Origin: Diabrotica undecimpunctata
Taxonomy: Eukaryota; Arthropoda; Insecta; Coleoptera; Chrysomelidae
Assembly (NCBI RefSeq): GCF_040954645.1
Contig: NC_092803.1
Span: forward strand, 79,398,263-79,462,262
Reading direction: 5' to 3'
DNA length: 64,000 nt
Below, piece by piece: positions 33,878 through 45,046 of this stretch. Below the pieces are notes generated by a model, which had not been told where the DNA came from, made no database searches, and was given only the letters and a program-made list of their open reading frames with translations. The first letter of the stretch is position 1; the number at the start of each line of letters is the position of its first letter. The translations under genes and the position numbers were made by a program.

Positions 33878-35244
33878 AATTAGAGGGAAAGTTTTTGAGG
33901 GGAGAGATATTAACAAATAAACTAGAAAGTAGGTATTGTGCAATTGTTTGTTGAAATGAATGTCGTGTGTTATATTATTTAAAAGTTATTTACATTTATT
34001 CAATAGGTATATTTTGGAAATCTGTGTTAATTTATTGAATAATTTATTAAAAACAGACAGCTCTATGATAAATAAATGAAGGTAGATGTATAATTTGTGG
34101 GTGTGCAATAACTCCAACTTGTAATTATTAAATTATGATAAATTGATTTGTTCTCTATTAGAGCAGAAATGTTGTGATGTCAAAATAAATTTAAATTAAA
34201 ATTCAAAACACTTAAAGACACTTAGGGACAAACAGAACACACTCAAAAAGATACAACAGACATTTAATTAAAAAGGGGGGCACTTAGTGGTACTACATCA
34301 CTTCTAGGAAAGGAACTGGCAAAAAAGGCTAGTTTTTTGTTGTCAAATAGATTTTTAATAGGTAAAATTTGACAAGCAATTGTAGGTTAAAGTGTGACAG
34401 TTCTTCTTCCATTTATTAGTATTGTAAATAAGGTTAACCAACTTAATAATTTGAAGTAAAAGGAATAACTGAAATATAGATTAAATATATAAATAGATAG
34501 TTATAATCTAATATGAATAATATTGGCATACTTTTAACAAAGACTAAATGAATTAAATTTAACAATTAAAAACATTTTTGTATCAGAAACTCGAAAAATC
34601 AGATTTACAAAATTAAACTTATAAGTCAGTATTTGGTAATAAGATATTAAACAAAATGAATATTAAATACAAAGAATGAAAAAACTATTGTCGGTGTAAA
34701 TGAGTTATCTGTAATGGTATGTGTAAAAACTTATAGAATTGTAATATTTTACCAAGTCAATTGCCAAATCAATACCAAATTGACCAAATCAATTTATCCT
34801 AATTTGATTATTTTAAGTTGGTGTTATTACACACCCACAAATTATGCATCTACCTTCATTTATTATCATAAAGATGTCTGTTTTTAATAAATAATTCAAT
34901 AAATTAACACAATTCCAAAATGTACCTATTGAATAAATGTAAATAACTTTAAAATAATATAACACACCACATTCATTTCAACAAACAATTACACAACACC
35001 TACTTCCTAGTTTATTTGTTAGTATCTCTCCCCCCAAAAACTTTTCCTCTAATTGGTAAACAGTTACAATAAAACCGATGATCACCCATCACCAGCTAAC
35101 CAGGATAGTTTAAACTATATTTTCTAAATCACTAAATAATAATTCTTGTACCGGCATGTAAGTAGTATTTATTGGTTATTTACTAATTTAATTTCAAATT
35201 ACTAGATTATTTTGTGTCACTTAATTTTAATTTGTCGGCTTTAT

Positions 35245-36320
35245 TCAATTTAAGTCATATTTAATAATCACAGACATATAATGTTGGCATAATTGCTGTA
35301 TTTCTTTAACAGACAGCACCCTAATGCGGGTTTTGTAATTTTAGCGTTTAGTTTACCATGTACCTTGTACTTGTTTACCATGTACCTTGTACCTTAAGAC
35401 CTGGAGATGCATAGCAAATTATAGTATGCGAAACCGGTCGTTGGTGGTAGAATAAATAGATTGTGGGTAAGTATTATTCTAATTTTTTTTTTTTACCTAT
35501 TATAGTAAAAAGATCCAGAACTTTAACATCTTAAGTATTTACGGACATAAAATTCAATGCGAAAAAACACTTCACGGAGAAATTGTTATTGTTACATTGT
35601 GTACTATTTGTGTTTTAAAATATCATTAAACATGAACCTATTTTTAGTAGACGCAAATAAAAATTAATTCCTATAACTATTTTTAACTCATTCATACAAA
35701 CTTGTAATTTTGATAACAGTAATGTCCAGTAATCTAAAAATATATAATTTTAGGTTAATGCGCCTTTACAGGACAACTCCATACGTATTGACAACTCAAG
35801 ACGTATTTGACAAGTTGCGGAACTTAGTAGGATGCTGAAATATATTACGTAGAAAATTTTAAAAATTTTCATAATGTTATTTGTGACCTACTCGGATCAG
35901 TCGGCAAGGCAATTAAGTATTATTAAATGATCTTAAAAAAAAAATAAAAAACAGTTTGGCTTATTTCAAGAGTAATTTTAGTTTTGCGAGTGACATAATA
36001 AATTCTCTCCATAAACAAGGGATGACATTATATGACTTCAATAAAATAGTTAACAATTATTGTGAAGAGGCCATTGATAGTAGTCCTGGAAGAACTGGTC
36101 CCCTTTTACAATAAAACTAAAATATAAAATGTTTATTAGTATGTTTATATGTATATGAGTAAAACATTTTAAAAATTATAAAAAATTGCGTTGGTATTGG
36201 CAGAAAGTACTAATACGAACTTACAAATGACTCGAGACATAATTGCCATTTTAAATATATTATAATATATTGTGTTGATATATAAATGAGTTTTTCAGCA
36301 TATAAAAACGTTTTAAGTGA
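35245..36320. other. Mostly non-coding; small tandem repeat and an orphan coding piece
   Basis: AT-rich. A direct duplication of about 22 bp (GTTTACCATGTACCTTGTAC) occurs at about 35351-35394. An open stretch at about 35950-36113 is listed separately. Nothing else was recognised. Confidence 0.5.
35950..36113 (+). pseudogene. Orphan coding-like piece, possibly hAT-derived tail
   Basis: A frame of about 55 codons without ATG ends at a stop at 36113: NSLAYFKSNFSFASDIINSL, then GMTLYDFNKIV, CEEAIDSS and PGRTGPLL. The FxKSNFxF..I..L pattern recalls the region after the domain boundary in some hAT-derived insect proteins. That comparison is from memory and weak. No start, splice sites or terminal repeats were identified. 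Confidence 0.3.
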
Positions 36321-36321
36321 T

Positions 36322-36545
36322 CTTTTTGTTAGAGTGCCATTTACGCGGCGGAGATCAGCAATCATCATGACAATTCAAACTTTAGAGACGACGGCTTTGA
36401 AAAGTTCATTTAATGTACATCCGTACCAATATGTCAGGTTGGGGAGCCATGATATTCTACGCCTATTTATACTTCGTTTTCATTGGATCTTTCCCTGCAT
36501 GATCATATGATGCAAGTTTTATCTCTCTCCAGGTGTAATATGTTT
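36322..36545 (-). pseudogene. RTE-like 3'-tail fragment
   Basis: Reading on the minus strand: MIMQGKIQ, RRRISWLPNLTYWYG, LNELFKAVVSK and VMMIADLRR. This is the same C-terminal signature as at 11.5, 31.2, 50.1 and 63.1 kb. Two in-frame stops are present. The target duplication was not identified. Confidence 0.65.
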
Positions 36546-36775
36546 AAAATATTCTTATTTTGATTAAATAATAGTGGGCAAAATTTTACAATGCAACATT
36601 TATACGAACATTTGCTTATTGCTTGTTTTTCCAAAAGTAAAATTTGTTATTTGTATATATTTTTTTCCATTTTCTTATTTTGTTTTTGTTAAGAAAAAAT
36701 AAATTTTGTTTTAATTTTAAGTTTTTATTTTAATTTGTATGTCTTTTTATAAATATTTCATGCTTATTTCTAGTA

Positions 36776-38580
36776 AATCTATGCGAGGTATTTCAACCGC
36801 ATCAGAGGGAAGTCTCAGCTGAAGAAGAGCAAGCTATCCATGAAGTCGTAAATGCACCATATCAAATGGCTCCACCTATTAAACCTGTTAAGAAATCTGA
36901 AATCAAAGAAATAATTGGTAATCTGGAAATTAAAAAGTCACCTGGATATGACTTAATATCTAGTTTAGTACTAAAAAATCTACCCAACGAAGCCGCAAGT
37001 ATAATTACTTATATATTTATTACAATATTAAACAGGTTATTTTCCACTCCAATGGAAAGTTGCTCAAATTGTTCTTATTCCAAAATTTAATAAGGATCAC
37101 ACGGAAGTATCTTCATACTGCCCAACTAGCTTGTTGCCTATTATATCCAAAGTATTTGAACGGCTTTTTCTGAGAAGACTGGAGTTTATTTTATACGACA
37201 GTAATGTTTTATCGAATTATCAGTTTGGGTTTAAGAAACAACATGGTACTATCGAGCAAATTCATAGGGTGGTAAAGACTATCAGAAATTCGCTAGAACA
37301 AAAAATTACTGTACTGCTGCATTTCTAGATGTCTCTCAAGCATTTGACAAAGTTTGGCATGTAGGTCTTATCTCCAAAATTAAATCTATATTTCCTCATC
37401 CCATAAGTTTACTTTTAAGATCCTACCTAACAGATCGATTCTTTCAAGTCAAAAGAGGTGGGGAAATCACTAACCTGTTTCCAATTTGTTTCGGAGTTCC
37501 ACAAGGAAGCATACTAGGACCCACCCTCTACTTAATATACACATCAGATCTCCCAACGACGACCAATACAACAATCGCTACATATGCCGATGACATAGTT
37601 ATCATGGCTTCAAATTCTACAGCAGCTGAAGCAGCCCAGGTATTACAAAATCACCTACTAAAACTAGAGAGCTGGCTTAAGCCGTGGCGAGTCCAAGTTA
37701 ACAGTTTAAAATCAACACAAATAATGTTTACTTTAAAAAAAGGTGTCGCGGTCACCAGTTTCTATAAACAACACTCCACTACCAGTTAATACCGTCGTTA
37801 AATACTTAGGAATCCATTTGGATAGCAAACTTAATTGGGGCATCCACATCTGGAAGAAACGCCTCCAACTCAGCTTAATCTATAGGGAAATGTATTGGTA
37901 CATGAGTCGAAAATCAAATCTTAGCCTGGAAAACAAACTTCTGATATATAAATGTGTTTTAAAACCGGTATGGCAATATGCAGCACAAATCTGGGGTACA
38001 GCAAGTAATACTAACATACAAAAACTTCAACGTTTCCAATCGAAAGTACTGCGCCAGATCTGTAATGCCCCTTGGTATATCACGAACCACAGATTACACC
38101 ACGATTTACAGCTACCAACAGTTTGCGAAGCAATATCTGCTGTAAACTCTGTATATAAGACCAGACTATCCTGTCATCCAAATCCGCTGGCCACGGATCT
38201 GCTCAACATTTCACACGTAAGAAGATTAAAACGACCAGACTCTTTGGACCTCTAGTAAATCAGGAGAAATAGAGCATAGTGTCATGGTGTGGTAAAATAA
38301 CAAGTTTCTATTCTGGTGTTTTCTAAATCTTTCCTTAATTTGTGTTTTTAGCCTTGTGTGTACTCATATGTGTGTCAGTGATGTTTATCTGTATGAAACT
38401 CTGTTTGTTAAGTGAATGTTTAAATTATTTGTTATATCATAGATTATATTTATAATATGTCTTACCTGGGTGCTCGCCACTGGGTAGCTTCCCACTATTT
38501 TATTGTACATAAATTATACATATCGCTTATTGTTTGTAAAGAGACAGATTGCAATAAACATTAGATGTTAAATAAAAAAA
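36776..38580 (+). pseudogene. Jockey-clade non-LTR retrotransposon, 5'-truncated RT
   Basis: The element starts in the linker (EEEQAIHEVVNAPYQMAPPI). It continues KKSPGYDLISSLVLKNLP, then after a frameshift LLPIISKVFERLFLRRLE and YQFGFKKQHGTIEQ. The palm is AFLDVSQAFDKVWH (37320), VPQGSILGPTLYLIYTSDLP (37498) and YADDIVIMA (37585). After another frameshift near 37745 the thumb and tail run 37743-38255 as one 170-codon frame (VVKYLGIHLDSKLNWG, NAPWYITNHRLH, RRLKRPDSLDL). The A-rich 3' end is at about 38572-38582. Only three or so frame breaks are seen, so this is one of the better kept non-LTR copies. It is the same lineage as the fragment at 296-1328. Confidence 0.87.
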
Positions 38581-38582
38581 AA

Positions 38583-39172
38583 ATCTAGTAAAACTACATA
38601 GTTTGCATATAATACATTGTCTAATTATGTTTCTGTATATCAGTTAAAATCTTTAATACTAAAAATTTGAACTCATTCAAAAACTGTAAAAGATAAAAAA
38701 ACTTAAATTATGAAAGTTTTGCCCGAGACTAAAAAAATAAAAACTTCCTCAATAAAATCACGAATAATTGCAGCAAGGTTACTTGACTTCCTCCTCATTA
38801 TTTCTGTGATTGTAATTTGTACCGTTTTTGGAATCTCATAGGTCCGCTATATCCGTTAAGCAGAGAAATATTCTGCAGGCAAATATTTGTCATTAACAAA
38901 GAGATGAGGTTAATAATTACGGGACGATGGTTGTTTAAACCGAACTGAATAATTAGCTTAATGAGCGGATTCGTAGATGGGATTGTGAAGGAACAAAAGA
39001 ATAATAACTGAACTTATTGCTTATTTTAAAGTTTAATTAAAAATAGTTCTTAAAAATTTTAACAGTCGAGCACGGAAATGTATAACAATTGTAGGGAGAC
39101 TAAATTATTCAGCCAAGCCAAGCGAGAAATAATTAGTTTGACCAAAAGAGCAAACAAATAACAAAAGAGAAG
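38583..39172. other. AT-rich stretch with nothing recognisable
   Basis: About 590 bases between the Jockey-clade element and the BEL/Pao insertion, with no array, inverted repeat or coding frame of note. Confidence 0.5.
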
Positions 39173-39177
39173 AATGG

Positions 39178-39429
39178 TGTTCACGCCTCTATCTAATTCA
39201 AATTTATTTTATGCATTTTTACAATCCGGCAACATAGTGGCGTAGGGAGATATATTATGCCATATGTGAAGATAAGGCGAGTCCCTTAAGACACCCCCAA
39301 GAAGACAGCACTCAAGTACGAGACGGGATCGGTGACACAACATTAGAGCGAGCGGACATAATACTTAATAAGCGTTATATATATTCATGTATTGTGTAAT
39401 TCAAAATAAAATCAGTTTTGTTTTCGCAC
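39178..39429 (+). repeat. Inverted extra LTR copy
   Basis: 252 bp that read as the exact reverse complement of 39463-39714 by eye. Together with the 33-base spacer they form a palindrome of about 537 bp. Confidence 0.93.
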
Positions 39430-39462
39430 TTCGCTTGTGCCGCTGGTTAATAATCAAACTCC

Positions 39463-39714
39463 GTGCGAAAACAAAACTGATTTTATTTTGAATTACACAA
39501 TACATGAATATATATAACGCTTATTAAGTATTATGTCCGCTCGCTCTAATGTTGTGTCACCGATCCCGTCTCGTACTTGAGTGCTGTCTTCTTGGGGGTG
39601 TCTTAAGGGACTCGCCTTATCTTCACATATGGCATAATATATCTCCCTACGCCACTATGTTGCCGGATTGTAAAAATGCATAAAATAAATTTGAATTAGA
39701 TAGAGGCGTGAACA
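39463..39714 (-). repeat. 3' LTR of the BEL/Pao element
   Basis: On the minus strand it starts TGTTCACGCC and ends TTTTCGCAC (252 bp). It differs from the 5' LTR at a small number of substitutions and indels, for example the GAAGACAG/GACGACAGACAG region and one ATGTATTG/TATTG indel. Confidence 0.9.
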
Positions 39715-39787
39715 TGGCCCCCGCCTTGGCAAACACTGCCAACAAAATCGTCTGCTAATGCTAAATGTTCAAATGTTCAAACTACAC

Positions 39788-42025
39788 TTATTCCGAAACG
39801 GGTAGCGGACACACCTTGGAAAAAGAACGAGTTATGATACCATTGTCTGTCTTTATCCTAAAAACTCTGGCTACACCATCACTGCCGCGTAAAAGTTCGA
39901 TCACGCGACCTAACTTCCACCTTAATGGAGGTAAATTGTCCTCTTTTATGAGCACTAACGTGTTTTCCGCAACTTCACCGTTAGTAGTAGTCCATTTCGT
40001 GCGTTTTTGTAGTTCGGAGATGTATTCTTTGTTCCATCGTTCCCATATATGCTGAGAAAGCTGCTGAATATGCTGGAATTTTGAGAGCCGATTAACTGGA
40101 ACATGACGCAAATCTGGATCTGGATTGGTAATAAGTGGTCTTCCGATGAGAAAATGTGCAGGGGTTAATGGGGAGAGATCATTTAGATCACAGGATAAAG
40201 GATGAATCGGTCGGGAATTTATTATAGCTTCAATCTGCACAAGCAACGAATAAAATTCCTCGAACGTTAAGTGCGCGTTTCCCAAAACCCTATGCAAATG
40301 ATGCTTAACTGTTCTTACTCCGCTTTCCCACAGTCCGCCAAAATGTGGAGAATAGGGAGGTATGAAGGACCACGAAATACTATTCTTTAGCAAGGATTCC
40401 CTTATCGCGGGAGTGTGCTGCTCTAAAAATTTGCTTAACAATTTTAACTCCGAACTAGCTGCTATAAAATTGGTTCCATTGTCGGAGACCATCTTTTGAG
40501 GCTTGCCTCTTCGCGCAATAAATCTTTTAAAGGCCAACAGAAATGATTCCTTAGACAGTTCTGTAACTAATTCTAAATGTATGGCCTTCGTACAAAAACA
40601 AATAAAAAGACACATGTAACTCTTTATTAGTTTACAACCTCGACCCTTTCTATCGCGAATTAAGAAAGGGCCCGCATAATCTACACCTGTTACAATAAAC
40701 GGTGGGCCACCTGCGAGACGCTGGGCAGGTAGGTCACCCATTATTGGCTGAATGGATTTAGATTTTAATCTAAAACATTTTACACATTTGTGTACGGTAC
40801 GTCGCGCTAAATTTCTTCCTGATAACGGCCAGAAAGTTTCTCTTATAGTTGCAAGTAAAAGCTGAGGACCAGCATGCATAAGATCCTTGTGAAAATGATT
40901 AAATATTAACGACGTAACTATATGATCTGCCGCTAAAATGATGGGATGTTTTTTGTCATACGTAAACTCGGAATGCTTTAAACGCCCGCCTACTCTCATG
41001 ATGCCCTGATCATCAAGAAATGGAGATAAATTTATAAGTTTGCTGTTTTTATCTAAAGATCCCTTTTGGTTCAAATGCTTTATTTCGTTCGAAAATGGCT
41101 GTGATTGACACAGTTTTAGAATACGATTAAATGCAGAATGTATTTCATCCAAAGAAAGGGGTTCAGAAGTTCTTTCCTTATTTTTACACATGCGGATGAA
41201 TCTGAACACATATGCAGCGGTTCTTTTTAAACGTAAAATATTAGAGAAGCGCTCAAATGAAAATACTTCCGTATTCTGTGTTTCATCAAGTTTATTCGTA
41301 AGAACCTTTATGTTTTTCCTCGTTTCGCTTGTTTCAGTAGGGACAACTTGTAAATTTGGCCACTTATCTGAATCTTGCATGATCCACTCCGGTCCATGCC
41401 ACCATAAGTTGCACTCCATTATTTTATCTGGTTCCACGCCTCTGGACACTAGATCTGCAGGATTATCTTTGCCTGGCACATGACGCCACTGCGCAAACGA
41501 AGTGGTTTCCTGGATCTCTGCTACGCGGTTACTAACAAACGTCTTCAATGCATTGGCTGCTGTTTTCAACCAACTAAGTACTATCGATGAATCTGTCCAG
41601 AGGTAACACGTATCGAATTGCACATTTAATGAATTTTTGACCTTATTGGTCAAACGCGATAAAATTACTGCTCCACAGAGCTCTAAACGCGGCAAGGTAA
41701 CTGGCTTTAAGGGCGCAACCTTGCTTTTTGCACATAATAAGAATGAATACGACCTGCCTAACGAATCGGTAGATTTAATGAATATGCAAGCACCGTACGC
41801 CTTTTCTGAGGAGTCGCAAAATCCATGAAGTTCTAGTTTGACCTTACTAGAACATATAACATGCCGAGGTATTTTTAAATTGTTTAAGCTTCCTAATTTA
41901 TTCCTAAACTGTAAATAATTATTTGCTAAATGCTCCGGTATGGGATCATCCCATGAAAGACGCTCGAGCCATAGTTGTTGTAACATAATTTTCGCTATGA
42001 TGGTACACGCACTTAATAGACCCAA
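39788..42025 (-). CDS. BEL/Pao Pol, C-terminal part (RNase H, integrase, DUF5641)
   Basis: This is the continuation of the upstream frame, separated from it by a single TAA. Order on the 745-residue frame: an RNase H-like region (LELHGFCDSSEKAYGACIF at about 65-85; LWTDSSIVLSWL at about 140-155); the integrase zinc-binding part (HKDLMHAGPQLL...CVKC near 380-415); and the integrase core with D (TGVDYAGPF), D (VSDNGTNF) and E (GLWESGVRTVK). Last is a DUF5641-type end (WERWNKEYISELQKRTKW...LRWKLGRV), whose stop at 39788 lies about 70 bases from the 3' LTR. Integrase inserts the DNA copy, and the C-terminal region is characteristic of BEL/Pao. All catalytic residues I looked for are present. Confidence 0.92.
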   Translation of the reverse strand: MGLLSACTIIAKIMLQQLWLERLSWDDPIPEHLANNYLQFRNKLGSLNNLKIPRHVICSSKVKLELHGFCDSSEKAYGACIFIKSTDSLGRSYSFLLCAKSKVAPLKPVTLPRLELCGAVILSRLTNKVKNSLNVQFDTCYLWTDSSIVLSWLKTAANALKTFVSNRVAEIQETTSFAQWRHVPGKDNPADLVSRGVEPDKIMECNLWWHGPEWIMQDSDKWPNLQVVPTETSETRKNIKVLTNKLDETQNTEVFSFERFSNILRLKRTAAYVFRFIRMCKNKERTSEPLSLDEIHSAFNRILKLCQSQPFSNEIKHLNQKGSLDKNSKLINLSPFLDDQGIMRVGGRLKHSEFTYDKKHPIILAADHIVTSLIFNHFHKDLMHAGPQLLLATIRETFWPLSGRNLARRTVHKCVKCFRLKSKSIQPIMGDLPAQRLAGGPPFIVTGVDYAGPFLIRDRKGRGCKLIKSYMCLFICFCTKAIHLELVTELSKESFLLAFKRFIARRGKPQKMVSDNGTNFIAASSELKLLSKFLEQHTPAIRESLLKNSISWSFIPPYSPHFGGLWESGVRTVKHHLHRVLGNAHLTFEEFYSLLVQIEAIINSRPIHPLSCDLNDLSPLTPAHFLIGRPLITNPDPDLRHVPVNRLSKFQHIQQLSQHIWERWNKEYISELQKRTKWTTTNGEVAENTLVLIKEDNLPPLRWKLGRVIELLRGSDGVARVFRIKTDNGIITRSFSKVCPLPVSE

Positions 42026-42037
42026 GGGATCAAAAAT

Positions 42038-45000
42038 TTAAGCTATGTCCGATAATAAAGTTCGCTTTGTGATTATATGGCCTAGAGATGAACTTATGCT
42101 ATAAAACATAGTATCTGATTGCGGTGAGTACAATAATCCCAAAGTTTTCGCCTTCTCGTTTTCACCGAATTGAATAACGGAACCCGTAGTTGAATTATCC
42201 GGTATATCTCTCAATATTTCAGGATCATTTGAATAGAATTTACGCAATGTAAATCCTCCGCCTTTGAGGACCTCAAAAAGTTGTTTACATGCTTCGCGCG
42301 CTTTCTGTTTTGAATCAAAACCTGTCAAAAGGTCGTCCACATAAAAATCGGATTTAATAATGCTAGCAATGTTAGGATTTTTAGCTTCTTGCTCCTCTGC
42401 CAATGTCATTAGACATTTAATCGCTAAGTAAGAAGAGCATTTCATACCGTACGTAACTGTTTGTAACTGAAATATTTCAATCGGTTCTTCCGGATTATTT
42501 CGCCATAAGATACGTTGTAAGGATTTTTGATCATCTGCAACCAATACCTGACGGTACATTTTTTCTATATCCGCACTAACTACATATAAGTGTGTTCTAA
42601 AACGCAATAAAATGGAGAGTAAATCATTTTGAAAGGTTGGTCCGGCCATTTGAATACTATTTAATGAAATGCCGTTTGTAGTTGGCGCACTACAATCGAA
42701 CACAACGCGCAAACGTGTCGTCAAAGAATTTTCTTTTAAAACTGGATGATGTGGCATAAAATAAAATGTAGTATTTACCCTAAAGTCTGTTGCCGCTTCC
42801 GTAATTCTGCATAAACCTTTCATATGTCCTAATTCTTTATATTCCTGGATGAATTCGCTATAAAGAGTTTTAAGATTGGCATCTTTATTCAACTTACGCT
42901 CGAGATTTAAAAATCTATTTTTTGCTTGACGAAATGAATCACCGAGTGACCTTATCGATTCCTTGAATGGCAATGATACTATGAATTTGCCTGTCGCGTC
43001 GCGTTTCACCGTATCTTCGAAATGTTTTTCGCATGCAATTTCTTCGCCCGAGAGTGCAGGTTTTCCATTGAAAACCTCTTCAAGTTCCCAGAACTTACTT
43101 AGCTGTTCTGTAACTTCGATTGTGTTTGTGAAATTACACTTAGTTATTCGCTTTTCTGATGCTTTGTTTTGGCTGATATACGGCCCTGCTATGATCCAGC
43201 CAAACATTGTTTCTTGCATGAATGGTTTATTTTTACCTAAACTAATTCTGTTTGCGCCCAGTATTTGCCAAAATAGATCACTTCCTATCAACAATTCGAC
43301 CCGTTGTGGTTTATGAAAATAATTATCCGCTAATTTTAAATGTTTAGGTATCTGCAAATCGCTAATGTTTATTTCAGATGCCGGCACGCACCCCGTAATT
43401 TCTGGTATTACGAAACAATTTAAAGTTTTATGAAAAGTTATATCGCTACGCGACTGTATATTTATTTCGCATTTGAATCGAACGGGAGATGCAATATTAT
43501 TTATGCCCATGACTGATATGTTCGCGCTTGTCGTTTTTAATCTAAGTTTATCGCATAAATTTTCGGTTATGAATGAGCTTTGTGAACCGCAATCTAACAA
43601 AGCTCGCACTATGTATGCCTTACCTTGGCCGTCAAAAATATTAACTAATACTGTGGACAGTATAGTTTGATCTGCAGCGCTAACTGCCGAAACTGACAAA
43701 TTGGTAGTGTTTAAACTACCTTGTATATTATCTGCAGATCGTATATCGCTCGCGTTTTCTACCGGTTGATGAACTAAAGCTGCGTTCTGTTCGCTTGACC
43801 TATCTGGATGTAATAACGTATGGTGTTTTGACGCACATTTCTTGCATGTTGATTGTCTACACCGCTTATAGAAATGTCCAGGTTTAAGACAATTCGTGCA
43901 AAGATTGACCTGTCTTACTTTATCAAACCTGTCCCTAGATGAAAGTTTTGAAAATTCGCCGCATTGATAAATGGTGTGTTCCCTTTTGCAAATAGGGCAA
44001 CACTGTGTATTATCCGATTTATTTAAAGTTCCCTGTGATGAATATAGACCGCGAATGTTATGTGAATATTTCGTATTCCGTGAATATGCGCCCGCCTGAG
44101 AAATATTCCGTGTATTTTGTTTTTCAGCTTGATTTACCTCAAGGGATTCTAAGAGGTCCGCCCTTGATTTTAAAAACGTTTTAAAATCATCAAAACTAGG
44201 AGTTTCATTATGTGTTTTGCTATTCTCCCATGCGCGTAAAGTCGATGTATCGAACTTACAAGAAATAATATGAATAAGGAGTATGTCCCACGAATCAGTA
44301 GGTAGCCCTAGCTGCTTTAACGCGTATAAATGTTTCGAAAAAATGTCAACTAATTGCCGCAATTTATTAGATGACTCTTTATGTATTGGCTCTATATTAA
44401 ATAAGGCATTAATATGATTGGAAATTAATAATCTCTTATTATCGTACCTTTCCCTAATTAATTTCCACGCAACTGCATAGTTTTCGGCGGTAAACTCTAA
44501 TGTTCGTATGACCTGCGCCGCACCGCCCTGTAATGAACTTCGTAAATAATGAAAACGCCTTATATTGTCTAAGTACTCATTTCTGTTAACTAAAGATTCA
44601 AAAAGATCTGCAAAATCTAACCAATTATTATAATTACCATCAAATTTTGGTAACTCGATAGGTTTAAGCTCAATACAATGCCCTGTATATGAATTCTTAG
44701 AGCGCTCACTTGCTTTATCGCTTTCTATACAAGCTACTTGTTGATTATCGCGAATGATTTTTCGCGCTACCGCTAATTGTGAATAATATTTGTTATAGAA
44801 TTCTTCGCGCTCCGTATATTCATCCTCTAATAATTCAAATTGAACCGTATTTTCTATTTGCCCCTGAACGTCATCGAATTCGCCCTGTAAATGTTCTATA
44901 TTATTTACCATTTCAATAGCCTGTAATACTTCTAAATCTGAAATCGTTTCACCCTTAGTTATTTTATCATTTAACGCTAATATAAATTTCGAAAATATTG

Positions 45001-45046
45001 TGAGTTTGCATTTAAAACCGCCCCTTTTTCGCTTTAAATTCTCCAT
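42038..45046 (-). CDS. BEL/Pao Gag-Pol, N-terminal part (Gag, protease, RT)
   Basis: A 1002-residue frame starting MENLKRKRGGFK at 45046. Gag comes first with a DUF1759-like region (LPKFDGNYNNWLDFADLFES near 130-150). Zinc fingers follow near 345-415 (CPICKREHTIYQC; CTNCLKPGHFYKRC; CKKCASKHH). The aspartic protease (ALLDCGSQSSFITENLC near 480) has DCG at the active site where DSG or DTG is usual. RT follows, with LRVVFDCSAPT near 785, the palm VSADIEKMYRQV and the active site YVDDLLTGFD near 905. It stops at 42038-42040 (TAA) just before IFDPLGLL. A CAA-to-TAA or AAA-to-TAA change is the simplest explanation, so Gag-Pol was probably one reading frame until recently. Confidence 0.92.
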   Translation of the reverse strand: MENLKRKRGGFKCKLTIFSKFILALNDKITKGETISDLEVLQAIEMVNNIEHLQGEFDDVQGQIENTVQFELLEDEYTEREEFYNKYYSQLAVARKIIRDNQQVACIESDKASERSKNSYTGHCIELKPIELPKFDGNYNNWLDFADLFESLVNRNEYLDNIRRFHYLRSSLQGGAAQVIRTLEFTAENYAVAWKLIRERYDNKRLLISNHINALFNIEPIHKESSNKLRQLVDIFSKHLYALKQLGLPTDSWDILLIHIISCKFDTSTLRAWENSKTHNETPSFDDFKTFLKSRADLLESLEVNQAEKQNTRNISQAGAYSRNTKYSHNIRGLYSSQGTLNKSDNTQCCPICKREHTIYQCGEFSKLSSRDRFDKVRQVNLCTNCLKPGHFYKRCRQSTCKKCASKHHTLLHPDRSSEQNAALVHQPVENASDIRSADNIQGSLNTTNLSVSAVSAADQTILSTVLVNIFDGQGKAYIVRALLDCGSQSSFITENLCDKLRLKTTSANISVMGINNIASPVRFKCEINIQSRSDITFHKTLNCFVIPEITGCVPASEINISDLQIPKHLKLADNYFHKPQRVELLIGSDLFWQILGANRISLGKNKPFMQETMFGWIIAGPYISQNKASEKRITKCNFTNTIEVTEQLSKFWELEEVFNGKPALSGEEIACEKHFEDTVKRDATGKFIVSLPFKESIRSLGDSFRQAKNRFLNLERKLNKDANLKTLYSEFIQEYKELGHMKGLCRITEAATDFRVNTTFYFMPHHPVLKENSLTTRLRVVFDCSAPTTNGISLNSIQMAGPTFQNDLLSILLRFRTHLYVVSADIEKMYRQVLVADDQKSLQRILWRNNPEEPIEIFQLQTVTYGMKCSSYLAIKCLMTLAEEQEAKNPNIASIIKSDFYVDDLLTGFDSKQKAREACKQLFEVLKGGGFTLRKFYSNDPEILRDIPDNSTTGSVIQFGENEKAKTLGLLYSPQSDTMFYSISSSLGHIITKRTLLSDIA

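Larger units (their letters stand above)
30744..35244. mobile_element. Element Y: long-inverted-repeat element opened by a Jockey-like insertion
   Basis: The right arm (about 34775-35244) is the inverted copy of a left arm now split into 30744-30950 and 33878-34153. Shared landmarks include GTGATCATCGGTTTTATTGT, AGCTGGTGAAGGGTGATC, GGGAGAGATA-TAACAAATAA and GAATGAAGGTAGATG-type sequence. Arms are about 470 bp and highly similar, the unique spacer (34154-34774) is about 620 bp, and the total without the guest is about 1.58 kb. There is no coding sequence, so it is non-autonomous. Target duplication not identified. Confidence 0.85.

Noticed and set aside
39178..39714. Palindromic LTR as an assembly artefact
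   Set aside because: The AATGG duplication at the outer edge of the extra LTR argues for a real pre-integration structure, though long reads would settle it.
41190..43670. Plus-strand open frames of 60-120 codons within the BEL/Pao region
   Set aside because: They lie antisense to the well-supported gag-pol frames and show no motifs of their own.
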